64,000 nt of DNA from WLJO01 sp945889085 (GTDB lineage Bacteria; Actinomycetota; Acidimicrobiia; Acidimicrobiales; Ilumatobacteraceae), in NCBI GenBank assembly GCA_945889085.1, contig CAMDBM010000009.1:1-64000 (forward strand), given 5' to 3'. This document shows positions 25,896 through 33,800 of the stretch, piece after piece. The notes below the pieces were generated by a model. It saw only the letters and a program-made list of their open reading frames with translations. It did not search any database and was not told the DNA's origin. Every line of letters starts with the position of its first letter. The first letter of the stretch is position 1. Both the position numbers and the translations under genes were made by a program.

Positions 25896-26672
25896 TCAGT
25901 CGAGCGGCCCGCCACCGTCCACCACGATGCGCTGACCCGTTACGTACCCGGCGAGGCCGCTGCAGAGGAACAGCACCACGTTTGCGATGTCCTCGGGCTG
26001 ACAGACGTGACCAAAGGGCATCGTTGCATCGAGGGACCGAAGGTCGGTGAGGTCCAGGTTCCCCGACCGGGCCCGCGTGAGCCGCACCCCCATGTCGGTC
26101 TCCACCAGCCCGGGGCAGACGATGTTCACGTGGATGCCGTGCGGGCGTTCCTCCTTGGCGAGCGTGAATGCCAGTGCTTCCATCGCCGCCTTGCCCATGT
26201 TGTACGGGGCACCGTTGGGCCCCATGTTGCTCGTGGCGACCGAGGAGATCATCACGATGTCGCCGCGCGGACGGGTGCGCATCGACGGAATGACCAGTCT
26301 GCTGAGGTGGTGCGGGCCGACTGCGTGCGTTGCGAGCAGACGCGCGGCCTCGTCCGGCCTCGAGTCCGCCACGGCCTGGCCCCGCGAGGCGATCCCTGCG
26401 TTGCAGACGAGGATGTCGATGTGGCCGAAGTCCGCGAGCACCTCGCTCACCATGGCCGCGTCCTCGTCGGCATCGTCAACCGATGCGGCGTACGCCTTGG
26501 CCACACCGCCGGCCCCCTCGATCGCGGCGACCGTTGCGCGGGCCGCATCGGCGTCCTTGCGGTAGTTGACCGCCACGGACGCTCCCTCACGCGCCAGCAA
26601 TTCGGAGATGGCGCGCCCAATGCCGCGCCCACCCCCTGTGACAAGAGCCACACGCCCAGAAAGCTGTCCCAT
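25896..26672 (-). CDS. Short-chain dehydrogenase/reductase (FabG-like)
   Basis: 258 aa. Cofactor loop TGGGRGIGR (about residues 13-21), NAGIAS (about 90), active site from ISSVATSN to YNMGKAA (Ser, then Tyr-x3-Lys), and C-terminal VTGQRIVVDGGGPLD. The codon before the ATG is TTG; the ATG at 26672 is the natural start. Probably a 3-ketoacyl or alcohol dehydrogenase; substrate unknown. Divergent from the CDF transporter by 42 bp. Confidence 0.92.
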   Translation of the reverse strand: MGQLSGRVALVTGGGRGIGRAISELLAREGASVAVNYRKDADAARATVAAIEGAGGVAKAYAASVDDADEDAAMVSEVLADFGHIDILVCNAGIASRGQAVADSRPDEAARLLATHAVGPHHLSRLVIPSMRTRPRGDIVMISSVATSNMGPNGAPYNMGKAAMEALAFTLAKEERPHGIHVNIVCPGLVETDMGVRLTRARSGNLDLTDLRSLDATMPFGHVCQPEDIANVVLFLCSGLAGYVTGQRIVVDGGGPLD

Positions 26673-26714
26673 CAATCGTCCCCCCTGCCTCTTGATGTGA
26701 CAACCTAGTCATTA

Positions 26715-27635
26715 GTGCAAGAAGGCTCTAAGAAAGCGATCGTTGCGGCCCTACTGGCCAATCTGGGTATCGCCATCGCCAAGTTCGTGGGCTTTGCCGT
26801 TACCCGGTCGAGCGGCATGCTCGCCGAGGCAGCCCACTCCCTCGCCGACTCCGGAAACCAGGCGCTGCTGCTGCTCGGCTCCCGCAGGGCCAAGCGGGCC
26901 GCCACCAGGGAGATGCCCTTCGGGCACGGCCGGGAGCGCTACTTCTGGTCGTTCATCGTGGCGCTCGTGCTGTTCAGCATGGGTGGGCTGTTCGCACTCT
27001 ACGAGGGCATCCGGAAACTGGCCCACCCACACGAGACGCACAACCTGCCGGTTGCGGTCGCCATCCTCGGTGTCGCCATCCTGCTCGAGACCTTCTCGCT
27101 GAGGACTGCGCTGAAAGAGGTGCACCACGTCAAGCCCCCGGACATGTCCCTGTGGCAGTTCGTCCGGCAGTCCCGCTCGCCGGAACTGCCTATCGTGCTC
27201 CTCGAGGACATCGGCGCCGAGGTTGGCCTGTTCCTTGCGATGGGCGGCGTGCTGCTCTCGCACTTCACGCACAACCCTCGCTGGGACTCCGTTGCGTCTA
27301 TCTGCATCGGCGTGCTCCTCACGGTGATCGCGATCATCCTCGCCATCGAGATGAAGACGTCGCTGCTCGGCGAGTCCGCCACCGAGGAGGCAGAGGAGCG
27401 CATCCGCACCGCCGTCGGGTCGCACCCGCAGGTGCGCAGGGTCATCCACCTGCGCAGCCAGCACATCGGCCCCGACGAACTGATCGTCGGCATCAAGGTG
27501 GAGTTCGACCCCTCGCTCACCATGTCGCAACTCGCCGAGGCCATCGACTCCGTCGAGGAGGCGATCCGCTCGGCGGAGGCCACCGCAGCAACCATCTACA
27601 TCGAACCGGATGTTGCGCGCGCCGGAACCCAGTAG
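26715..27635 (+). CDS. Cation diffusion facilitator family transporter
   Basis: 306 aa with GTG start. Six helices: AIVAALLANLGIAIAKFVGF first, then the metal site HSLADSGNQALLL (Asp-x3-Asn in place of the usual HxxxD pair), and FGHGRERYFWSF. A cytosolic C-terminal domain follows (VRRVIHLRSQHIGPDELIVGIKVEF). It exports a divalent metal (Zn, Fe, Mn, Co or Ni) in exchange for protons. Metal choice cannot be fixed. Followed after 3 bp by the EamA gene, so probably co-transcribed. Confidence 0.9.
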   Translation: MQEGSKKAIVAALLANLGIAIAKFVGFAVTRSSGMLAEAAHSLADSGNQALLLLGSRRAKRAATREMPFGHGRERYFWSFIVALVLFSMGGLFALYEGIRKLAHPHETHNLPVAVAILGVAILLETFSLRTALKEVHHVKPPDMSLWQFVRQSRSPELPIVLLEDIGAEVGLFLAMGGVLLSHFTHNPRWDSVASICIGVLLTVIAIILAIEMKTSLLGESATEEAEERIRTAVGSHPQVRRVIHLRSQHIGPDELIVGIKVEFDPSLTMSQLAEAIDSVEEAIRSAEATAATIYIEPDVARAGTQ

Positions 27636-27638
27636 GCC

Positions 27639-28562
27639 ATGGCAGTAACCGTCAGTTCGATTCGCACGCGCGCCAAGCAGTTCGAGGCCGGATGGCTGGT
27701 GCTGATCGCCTCCATCCTCATCTTCTGTGCGGGTTCGACGATCGCGAAGAAGGCACAGACGCCTGGGCTCACGCTGGCCTGCATACGCTCGATCATCGCC
27801 GGTTCGGTGTGGATGGTCATCCTTGCCTTCCGCAAGCGCCGCATCACGTGGCAGAGCATCAAGCAGGCAGTGCTGCCTGGTGTCACGTTCGGCGTGAACA
27901 TCGCCTGCTTCTTCACCGCCGTGAAGCACATCCCGGTGGCCAAGGTCGAGTTCATCGGTGCGCTCGGCCCGTTGGTGGTGGTGCCGGCCGGCGCCCTCAT
28001 CTACCGGGAGCGCATCCCGTGGCGGGCGCTCGTGTGGGGTATCCCGGCCATCGGCGGCGTGGCGATCGTGGCGCTGCTCAGCGCGAAGAGCAAGGGCGAG
28101 GCGAACGGGTTCGGCATCCTCATGGCTATTGCCTCGGTGTTCACCTGGGCCACCTACCTGATGCTTGCGAAGAAGTTCCGCCCTGGTGTGGACATCGGTG
28201 TGTTCATGGCGTGCACATCTGTGGCGGCTGCTCTGGTGCTGCTGCCGTTCTCGATCATTCGTGACGGCTTCGTCACCTCCATCCCGGCCAGAGGTTGGCC
28301 GTGGATCGTCCTCCTCGCCCTCGCCAACGGCGTGATCGCCCACACGATGATCCTCGTAGCCCAGAAGCACCTGCCCCTCGGCACGATCTCCACGATGCAG
28401 ACGGCGCAGCCGGGCCTTGCCGCCGGAGCGGCGTGGCTGTTCCTCAGCGAGACGCTGCGGCCGGTGCAGTTCCTCGGCATGGGCCTCGTGATCGCCTCGC
28501 TGATCTGTTACACGATGACGGTGCAGCGCGCTGCCTTTCCCTGGCAACAGCGCCGCAACTAG
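27639..28562 (+). CDS. EamA/DMT-family transporter
   Basis: 307 aa with ten hydrophobic helices in two EamA repeats. Recognisable segments are GVNIACFFTAVKHIPVAKVEF and the equivalent in the second half, AQPGLAAGAAWLFLSETLRP. The drug/metabolite superfamily exports amino acids or other small metabolites. It follows the CDF gene by 3 bp. Downstream is the truncated HEPN gene on the opposite strand. Confidence 0.88.
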   Translation: MAVTVSSIRTRAKQFEAGWLVLIASILIFCAGSTIAKKAQTPGLTLACIRSIIAGSVWMVILAFRKRRITWQSIKQAVLPGVTFGVNIACFFTAVKHIPVAKVEFIGALGPLVVVPAGALIYRERIPWRALVWGIPAIGGVAIVALLSAKSKGEANGFGILMAIASVFTWATYLMLAKKFRPGVDIGVFMACTSVAAALVLLPFSIIRDGFVTSIPARGWPWIVLLALANGVIAHTMILVAQKHLPLGTISTMQTAQPGLAAGAAWLFLSETLRPVQFLGMGLVIASLICYTMTVQRAAFPWQQRRN

Positions 28563-28599
28563 CGGCGGTCCCGGGAATTCGTCCCCTGCCCCGGTTGCG

Positions 28600-28830
28600 T
28601 CAACCGTGGAGCTCCACAGCCGCTGCGTGATTTCCGTCGCCCGAGCGCTCACCGAGCGAGTAGCAGGCAATTGCATCGGCAGCGGCTATCGCAGCGTGAA
28701 TGGCGTTTGTCGCGACAACGTCAGGTGCCTCCAACAACTCCGCTGCCTCGAGAAACTCGCGGGCGTCAACCAGACGCCGCCGGGCTTGTTGTGCATCACA
28801 GGGCTTGCGCGTTCCCTTGGGCCGGCTCAA
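28600..28830 (-). pseudogene. Truncated HEPN-domain toxin
   Basis: 76 codons from a TTG that overlaps the stop of the MNT gene (TTGA). Residues match the first half of actinobacterial HEPN proteins: RRRLVDAREFLEAAELL, then HAAIAAADAIACYSLGERS, and DGNHAAAVELH. It stops at the point where relatives continue for about 50 more residues containing the Rx4-6H RNase motif, and no continuation is seen in any frame before the EamA gene. The toxin is therefore probably dead, while its antitoxin partner is intact. Truncation is an inference from family length. Confidence 0.6.
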
Positions 28831-29432
28831 CGTGACCTCGCCAGCAACGGCTTCGGGTCGCCTGCGAGCGCGATGCCATCGCGCCTCACCTCGTCCACCA
28901 AGCCGTTGCCCGAACGGAGGAGCCTGCGCCATGAAGTAGGTGTGTGCTCGACCACCTGCAGCGCGTTGCCCGTCCAGTCGATTACGTCGCCGGCAAGGAG
29001 CGTGAGTCCGTTCCGCAGGTCTGGTGCTTCGAGGTCGTCCACGACCACCAGGAGGTCCACATCGGAGCTGCTCCCAGCATCGCCACGAGCGACTGAACCG
29101 AACAGCCAGGCGGCGCGCATTCCTCGGAGGGAACCCAGACGATCACGCAGGCGGTCGATGAGTTCGCTGCGAAGTCCAGCAAGCGCAAGTACCGGACCGG
29201 CCGCGAGGTGCTTCCGATTCAACGCCACCAACGAGGCGCGGCCGACGATCGCCTCGTGCACCAGACCCGAGCTGACGAGTCCTTCGATGACCGAGCTGGC
29301 GTGCCCCGGCGATACACCCGCGAGCGTGGCGAGCTGCCGACGAGTGACCGGCTGTTCGAGACGCGCCAGCTCACGAAGTAACGCTCCCCGCACGGCGGGG
29401 GCCACGTCCATCACCGGCGAGCCGAGGTCCAT
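28827..29432 (-). CDS. MNT-type nucleotidyltransferase antitoxin with N-terminal HTH
   Basis: 201 aa. A MarR-like winged helix (about residues 16-70; VTRRQLATLAGVSPGHASSV) is followed by a minimal nucleotidyltransferase with the motif GSVARGDAGSSSDVDLLVV (residues 112-130), metal ligands being the two Asp of SDVD. In HEPN/MNT pairs the MNT enzyme blocks the HEPN RNase, often by AMPylating a tyrosine. The start is placed at 29432 because TATGCT stands 7 nt before that ATG and the twin operators would otherwise be coding. It probably represses its own promoter. Confidence 0.8.
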   Translation of the reverse strand: MDLGSPVMDVAPAVRGALLRELARLEQPVTRRQLATLAGVSPGHASSVIEGLVSSGLVHEAIVGRASLVALNRKHLAAGPVLALAGLRSELIDRLRDRLGSLRGMRAAWLFGSVARGDAGSSSDVDLLVVVDDLEAPDLRNGLTLLAGDVIDWTGNALQVVEHTPTSWRRLLRSGNGLVDEVRRDGIALAGDPKPLLARSR

Positions 29433-29439
29433 GTCTCCG

Positions 29440-29467
29440 AGCATAGTCTGTATGATCGTTTTTCCAA
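29440..29467 (-). promoter_or_regulatory. Promoter of the HEPN/MNT module
   Basis: Minus strand: -35 TTGGAA (29462-29467), 16 bp, -10 TATGCT (29440-29445), then 7 nt to the ATG. The -35 lies inside the first operator palindrome. Confidence 0.6.
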
Positions 29468-29490
29468 TCATTTGATCTGTTTTCAAATCA
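29453..29490 (-). promoter_or_regulatory. Two tandem palindromic operators
   Basis: On the minus strand TGATTTGAAAACAGATCA and TGATTGGAAAAACGATCA stand 2 bp apart. They match at 15 of 18 positions, and each is an imperfect palindrome (TGATyk and its complement at the ends). Centre spacing is 20 bp, two helical turns, so two dimers would sit on the same face. The local AT-rich block contrasts with the GC-rich surroundings. Likely bound by the HTH of the MNT protein. Confidence 0.6.
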
Positions 29491-29562
29491 CGGTCACCGG
29501 CGCCTCAGTCTCCACCTCGACCCGCATCGCTCACGCCCGGGTAGGGTGAGCAACACAACCAA

Positions 29563-29649
29563 ACGGGGAGCTCGGAGGAACGCCGGGCTGAGAGGGTGGC
29601 CGCCGGCTACCGACCCGAGAACCTGATCTGGGTAATGCCAGCGGAGGAA
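29563..29649 (+). promoter_or_regulatory. TPP riboswitch (THI element)
   Basis: Canonical conserved blocks in order: ACGGGGAG (29563-29570), CTGAGAGGG (29588-29596), GACCCGAGAACCTGATCTGG (29612-29631) and TAATGCCAGCGGAGGAA (29633-29649). The last block contains the ribosome binding site GGAGGAA of thiN, 3 nt before its ATG, so thiamine diphosphate binding would hide the site and block translation. It controls thiN and the thiamine transporter genes behind it. Confidence 0.95.
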
Positions 29650-29652
29650 TTG

Positions 29653-30339
29653 ATGTCCACAGCCGTGGTCTTCATCGGAGGTCATCCACCACACCCGGGC
29701 GTGCTCGCGCATCTGCCACAGGACCGCTGGGTGGTGGCCGCGGACTCGGGTTACGACCATGCGACCGCGCTCGGCATACAGGTGGATCTCCTCGTGGGGG
29801 ACATGGACTCGGTGTCGCTCGACGGCCTGCTCGATGCTGCGGGGCACGGTGTGACGATCGAGCGCTTCCCCACCGACAAGGACTTCACCGACACCGAACT
29901 GGCGCTGCGCGCCGCCCTGCGGCACGGGCCGTCGGCCATGGTGGTGGTGAGCTGCGTTGGCGACCGACTCGACCACTCGATCTCCGCCCTGATGGCGCTC
30001 GCAGACCCGTCCCTCGCCGCCATCCCGGTGGAGGCCTGGTGGGGCGAGGCACACGTAACCGTGCTGCGGGGACCCGCCGCCCGCGTGATCGGCGGCAGCG
30101 TTGGCGAGACCGTGTCGCTGCTGCCGGTGGACGGCCCCGCCGAGGGCGTTACCACTACCGGCTTGCTGTACGCGCTGCACAACGAGGTGCTGCACGCCAC
30201 GGCGAGCCGCGGCGTGAGCAACATGTTCACCGAACCGAGGCTGACGATCGAGGTGCGCCACGGCGCCCTCCTCGTCATCCGTCCGCATGCGCTGCGGAGC
30301 GCGACCGCTGCCGCAACCCCCGAGGAACCCCAGACATGA
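29653..30339 (+). CDS. thiN: Thiamine diphosphokinase
   Basis: 228 aa. It converts thiamine to thiamine diphosphate with ATP. Motifs: VVAADSGYDHATALG, DLLVGDMDSVS (about residues 53-63), FPTDKDFTDTELAL (about 82) and the C-terminal TTTGLLYAL, then ASRGVSNMF. Start is the ATG 3 nt after the riboswitch-embedded ribosome binding site. The stop overlaps the next ATG (ATGA). Product of the pathway is the ligand of the riboswitch, giving feedback control. Confidence 0.93.
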   Translation: MSTAVVFIGGHPPHPGVLAHLPQDRWVVAADSGYDHATALGIQVDLLVGDMDSVSLDGLLDAAGHGVTIERFPTDKDFTDTELALRAALRHGPSAMVVVSCVGDRLDHSISALMALADPSLAAIPVEAWWGEAHVTVLRGPAARVIGGSVGETVSLLPVDGPAEGVTTTGLLYALHNEVLHATASRGVSNMFTEPRLTIEVRHGALLVIRPHALRSATAAATPEEPQT

Positions 30340-31451
30340 CACCCACGTCTCGCACCAACCGCCTGCTCGTTGCGGTGCTCGCCGCCGTACCGTTCGCGCT
30401 CGTCGCGTGCGGCGGGTCCTCGAGCACCAGCACGTCCAGCACAGCCGGGGCCGCCACCACGGGTTCCACTGGCGCTGCCGGCGAGACCATCACGATGCTC
30501 GTGTACGACGCCTTCACCGAGCCCGAGGCGCTGAAGAAGTTCACCGCTCAGACCGGCATCACCGTGCGCATTGCAAAGGGTGGCGACACCGGCACGCTCG
30601 TGAACAAGGCGATCCTCACCGCGGGCAACCCCGAGGGAGACGTGCTCTGGGGCCTCGACAACACGCTGTTGTCCCGTGCCCTCGCCACGGACGGGCTCTT
30701 CGTGCCCTACGCATCGGGTGAACTGGCGTCGCTGGACCCGGCAGCCACCGCCCTCGTGCCGAACCACGAGGTGACGCCCGTGGACACCGGAGACGTGTGC
30801 CTCAACTACGACAAGGCATGGTTTGCCACCAACAAGATCGCTCCGCCCACCTCGCTCGACGACCTCATCAAACCCGACTACAAGGGACTGCTCGTGCTGG
30901 AGAACCCGGCTACGTCGTCACCAGGCCTCGCGTTCCTGCTGGCCACTGTTGCTAAGTACTCGCCCACCGGTTTCACCGCGTGGTGGGCATCGCTGCGGGC
31001 GAACGGCGTGACCGTGGTGGATTCATGGGACGCCGCCTACTACAACGAGTTCACGCAGGGCGGCGGGGGTGGCAAGCACCCGATCGTGGTCTCGTATGCC
31101 TCCAGCCCGCCGGCCACGGTGATCTACGCAGCAGACCCGAAGCCGACCGAGCCGACCACGGCCAACGTGAGCGCCTCCTGCTTCCGCCAGGTGGAGTTCG
31201 CCGGCATCCTCGGGGGCAGCAAGCACGTCGAGGCGGCACAGAAACTCATCGACTTCCTCGTGTCCGAGCAGTTCCAGGCGGCGCTACCCGAAAGCAACTT
31301 CGTGTACCCGGTGCGCACCGGTGTGGCGCTACCCGACCTGTTCGAGCGCTTCGCCAAGCCCATCGCTGCGCCGCTCACCGTGAGCCCGGCCGACATTGCC
31401 GCCAACCGTGACCAGTGGATCGCCGCGTGGACCAAGGCCGTGCTGCAGTAG
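30336..31451 (+). CDS. thiB: Thiamine ABC transporter, substrate-binding lipoprotein
   Basis: 371 aa. A lipoprotein signal peptide ends at LVAC (Cys at about residue 25), followed by a Ser/Thr-rich linker. The binding domain starts ITMLVYDAFTEPEALKKF and contains PEGDVLWGLDNTLLSRAL, PVDTGDVCLNYD and ESNFVYPVRTGVALP, which match ThiB-type thiamine binders. Overlaps thiN by 4 bp and thiP by about 37 bp. Position behind the TPP riboswitch supports thiamine as substrate. Confidence 0.92.
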   Translation: MTPTSRTNRLLVAVLAAVPFALVACGGSSSTSTSSTAGAATTGSTGAAGETITMLVYDAFTEPEALKKFTAQTGITVRIAKGGDTGTLVNKAILTAGNPEGDVLWGLDNTLLSRALATDGLFVPYASGELASLDPAATALVPNHEVTPVDTGDVCLNYDKAWFATNKIAPPTSLDDLIKPDYKGLLVLENPATSSPGLAFLLATVAKYSPTGFTAWWASLRANGVTVVDSWDAAYYNEFTQGGGGGKHPIVVSYASSPPATVIYAADPKPTEPTTANVSASCFRQVEFAGILGGSKHVEAAQKLIDFLVSEQFQAALPESNFVYPVRTGVALPDLFERFAKPIAAPLTVSPADIAANRDQWIAAWTKAVLQ

Positions 31452-33055
31452 CGCCCGCAAGGGCGCGCTGGGCACTGGCCGTTGTGCCGGTGCTGTTCAC
31501 CGCGCTCTTCTTCCTGTGGCCACTCGGCGCCATCGTGGCGCGCGGCCTGTCGCTCGGCGCGATCGGCGACGTGCTCGGTGACGGGTACACGCGCTCGGTC
31601 CTGTGGTTCACGTTCTGGCAGGCCGCGGTGTGCTCCGCGGGCGCGGTCGTGGTCGGTGTGCTGCCGGCGTATGTGCTCGCCCGCTACCGCGTGCCCGGTC
31701 GGCGCCTGCTGCTCGCGCTTGTCACTGTGCCGTTCATGCTGCCGACCGTGGTGGTGGGCAGCGCGTTCCTCGCGCTGCTGCCGGCGTCGATGCACCGCAC
31801 GGTGCCCGCCGTGTTGCTCGCCCACGTGTGGGTGAACCTTGCCGTGGTGGTGCGCACCGTGGGTACGTCGGTTGCGCAGATGGACCCGCGGCTCGGCGAT
31901 GCCGCTGCGACGCTCGGGGCCTCGCCGTGGCAGGTGATGCGGCACGTCACCCTCCCGCTGCTGCGCCCGGCGCTGTGGGCGTCGTCCGCTGTGGTCTTCC
32001 TGTTCTGCTTCACCTCATTCGGCATCGTGCGCCTCGTTGGCGGCCCCTCGCACCCAACGCTCGAGGTGGAGATCTGGCGGCGCACCACACAGTCGCTGGA
32101 CCTTCGCACTGCGGCGGCCCTTGCGGTGGTGCAACTGGTGATCGTGGTGGGGATGACGCTGGTGTGGTCCACCGCGCAGGCGCGCACAGCCACCGCAACG
32201 GCGATGCGCACGCTGCTGCGGCCGCTCAGGACCCGCACGGCGGGGCAGCGCGCGCTCGTGTGGATCACCGTGCCCGCCACCGCCGCGGTCGTGCTCGCAC
32301 CGCTCGTCGTGATGGTGGAGCGGTCGATGCGCACTGCCGCGGGCCGCCACTCGCTCGACGCATGGCGCGCCGTGACCGGCGTCGGCCGGGCGCTACGCAC
32401 TGGCGGCACACAGCCGGTGGTGGCAGACCCGTGGGCCACCGTGCTCGCATCGCTGCGCATCGCGCTTGTCGCCACCTGCATCGCGCTGGTCGTCGGCACG
32501 CTCGCCGCGTGCGCAATCGCCTACGCGCGACGGGGCGGGCGCCTGCTCGATGCCGGCCTCATGCTGCCGCTCGGCACCTCGGCAGTCACCATCGGGTTCG
32601 GGCTCATCATCACCTACAACCGCGGCTGGTACGACCTGCGCGGCTCGTGGGTGATGCTGCCCATCGGCCAAGCGCTCGTCGCCGTGCCGTTCGTGGTGCG
32701 CGTGATCCTGCCGACGATGCGGGCCATCCAACCGGGCCTGAGGGAAGCGGCCGCAACGCTCGGCGCGTCGCCGTGGCACGTGTGGCGCGAGGTGGACCTG
32801 CCGGTGCTGCGCCGCTCGATGGGCGCCGGGGCAGGGTTCGCGTTCGCGATCTCGATCGGCGAGTTCGGCGCATCCAGCTTCCTCACGCGTGTCGGCAACG
32901 AGACAGCACCGATCGCGATCGGCAGGCTCATCGCGCGGCCGAGCCTGCTCAACCTCGCACAGGCGTACGCGCTGGCTACCGTGCTGGCCGTGGTCACGCT
33001 GGTCGTCATTGTGGTGGTCGACAGGCTCCGCGGGGAGCGGGGGGCGTCGTTCTAG
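31415..33055 (+). CDS. thiP: Thiamine ABC transporter, fused permease
   Basis: 546 aa with about 12 helices, two permease halves in one chain as in ThiP. Each half has its EAA-type loop: DAAATLGASPWQVMRHVTLP (about residues 162-181) and REAAATLGASPWHVWREVDL (about 443-462). GTG codons at 31415 and 31427 are both possible starts, and both overlap thiB. The last base of its TAG is the first base of the thiQ GTG. Confidence 0.92.
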   Translation: MDRRVDQGRAAVAPARARWALAVVPVLFTALFFLWPLGAIVARGLSLGAIGDVLGDGYTRSVLWFTFWQAAVCSAGAVVVGVLPAYVLARYRVPGRRLLLALVTVPFMLPTVVVGSAFLALLPASMHRTVPAVLLAHVWVNLAVVVRTVGTSVAQMDPRLGDAAATLGASPWQVMRHVTLPLLRPALWASSAVVFLFCFTSFGIVRLVGGPSHPTLEVEIWRRTTQSLDLRTAAALAVVQLVIVVGMTLVWSTAQARTATATAMRTLLRPLRTRTAGQRALVWITVPATAAVVLAPLVVMVERSMRTAAGRHSLDAWRAVTGVGRALRTGGTQPVVADPWATVLASLRIALVATCIALVVGTLAACAIAYARRGGRLLDAGLMLPLGTSAVTIGFGLIITYNRGWYDLRGSWVMLPIGQALVAVPFVVRVILPTMRAIQPGLREAAATLGASPWHVWREVDLPVLRRSMGAGAGFAFAISIGEFGASSFLTRVGNETAPIAIGRLIARPSLLNLAQAYALATVLAVVTLVVIVVVDRLRGERGASF

Positions 33056-33693
33056 TGCTCGACGTCGTGGATGTCTGTGTGTCGTTCGACGGCCGCACCG
33101 TGCTGGACCACGTGTCGCTCAATGTCGGCGCCAACGAGGTGGTGGCGCTGCTCGGGCCGAGCGGCAGCGGCAAGAGCACGCTGCTGCGCGTGGTGGCCGG
33201 GCTGCAGGATGTGTCCTCTGGCGTTGTGCGGTGGGCCGGTGCGGACATCACCCGTGAGCCCACGCACCGGCGCCGGTTCGGGTTCGTGTTCCAGGACGAG
33301 CAACTGTTCCCGCACCGCGATGTGGCGGCGAACATCGGCTTCGGGCTGCGCATGGCGGGCACGGATCGCGCGTCGGTCGCCGCGCGGGTGGGCGAACTGC
33401 TGGCGCTCGTGGGTCTTCCCGGCTTCGGCGAGCGGGACGTGACCACGCTGTCGGGCGGCGAGGCCAAGCGCGTGGCGCTCGCCCGTGCGCTGGCGCCGAG
33501 GCCGCGCCTGATGCTGCTCGACGAACCGCTCACCGGGCTCGATGCTGCGCTGCACGACCGGCTTGCCGACGACCTGCGCAACCTGTTGAGGCAGGCGGGT
33601 CTGCCGGCGATCCTCGTCACCCACGACCCGGTCGAGGCGGCCCGCATCGCCGACCGGGTGGTGCACCTCGGCGACCTGTCGCCCCGCGCCTAA
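33055..33693 (+). CDS. thiQ: Thiamine ABC transporter, ATP-binding subunit
   Basis: 212 aa. Walker A GPSGSGKST (about residues 34-42), Q-loop FVFQDEQLFPHRDV (about 80), signature LSGGEAKRVALARAL (about 130), Walker B LMLLDEPLTGLD and switch LVTHD. GTG start shares a base with the thiP stop (TAGTG). Powers thiamine uptake through ThiP. Completes the four-gene operon thiN-thiB-thiP-thiQ. Confidence 0.93.
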   Translation: MLDVVDVCVSFDGRTVLDHVSLNVGANEVVALLGPSGSGKSTLLRVVAGLQDVSSGVVRWAGADITREPTHRRRFGFVFQDEQLFPHRDVAANIGFGLRMAGTDRASVAARVGELLALVGLPGFGERDVTTLSGGEAKRVALARALAPRPRLMLLDEPLTGLDAALHDRLADDLRNLLRQAGLPAILVTHDPVEAARIADRVVHLGDLSPRA

Positions 33694-33700
33694 CCGCCAC

Positions 33701-33749
33701 TTTCTCGGTCTACTTCTGGTGACCTGTCCGCCCGAAGTAGACCGAGAAA
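33701..33749. terminator. Long perfect hairpin between convergent genes
   Basis: TTTCTCGGTCTACTTC and its exact complement GAAGTAGACCGAGAAA (16-bp arms) with a 17-nt loop, 7 bp after thiQ and 52 bp before the end of the convergent gene. No T-run follows on either side. Could be a bidirectional terminator or a REP-type repeat; only one copy occurs in the window. Confidence 0.6.
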
Positions 33750-33800
33750 CTTGGCCCGCGTGGGCGCCGGAGGCGCTGCGACAGGCCCCGCAGCGCCGGC

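Noticed and set aside
26751..28676. 641-codon minus-strand frame spanning the CDF and EamA genes
   Set aside because: It covers two unrelated genes antisense, with His/Arg-rich low-complexity content and no domain.
31603..33055. Upstream extension of the thiQ frame through thiP
   Set aside because: The first 480 codons are the frame-shifted reading of thiP; thiQ starts at the GTG overlapping the thiP stop.
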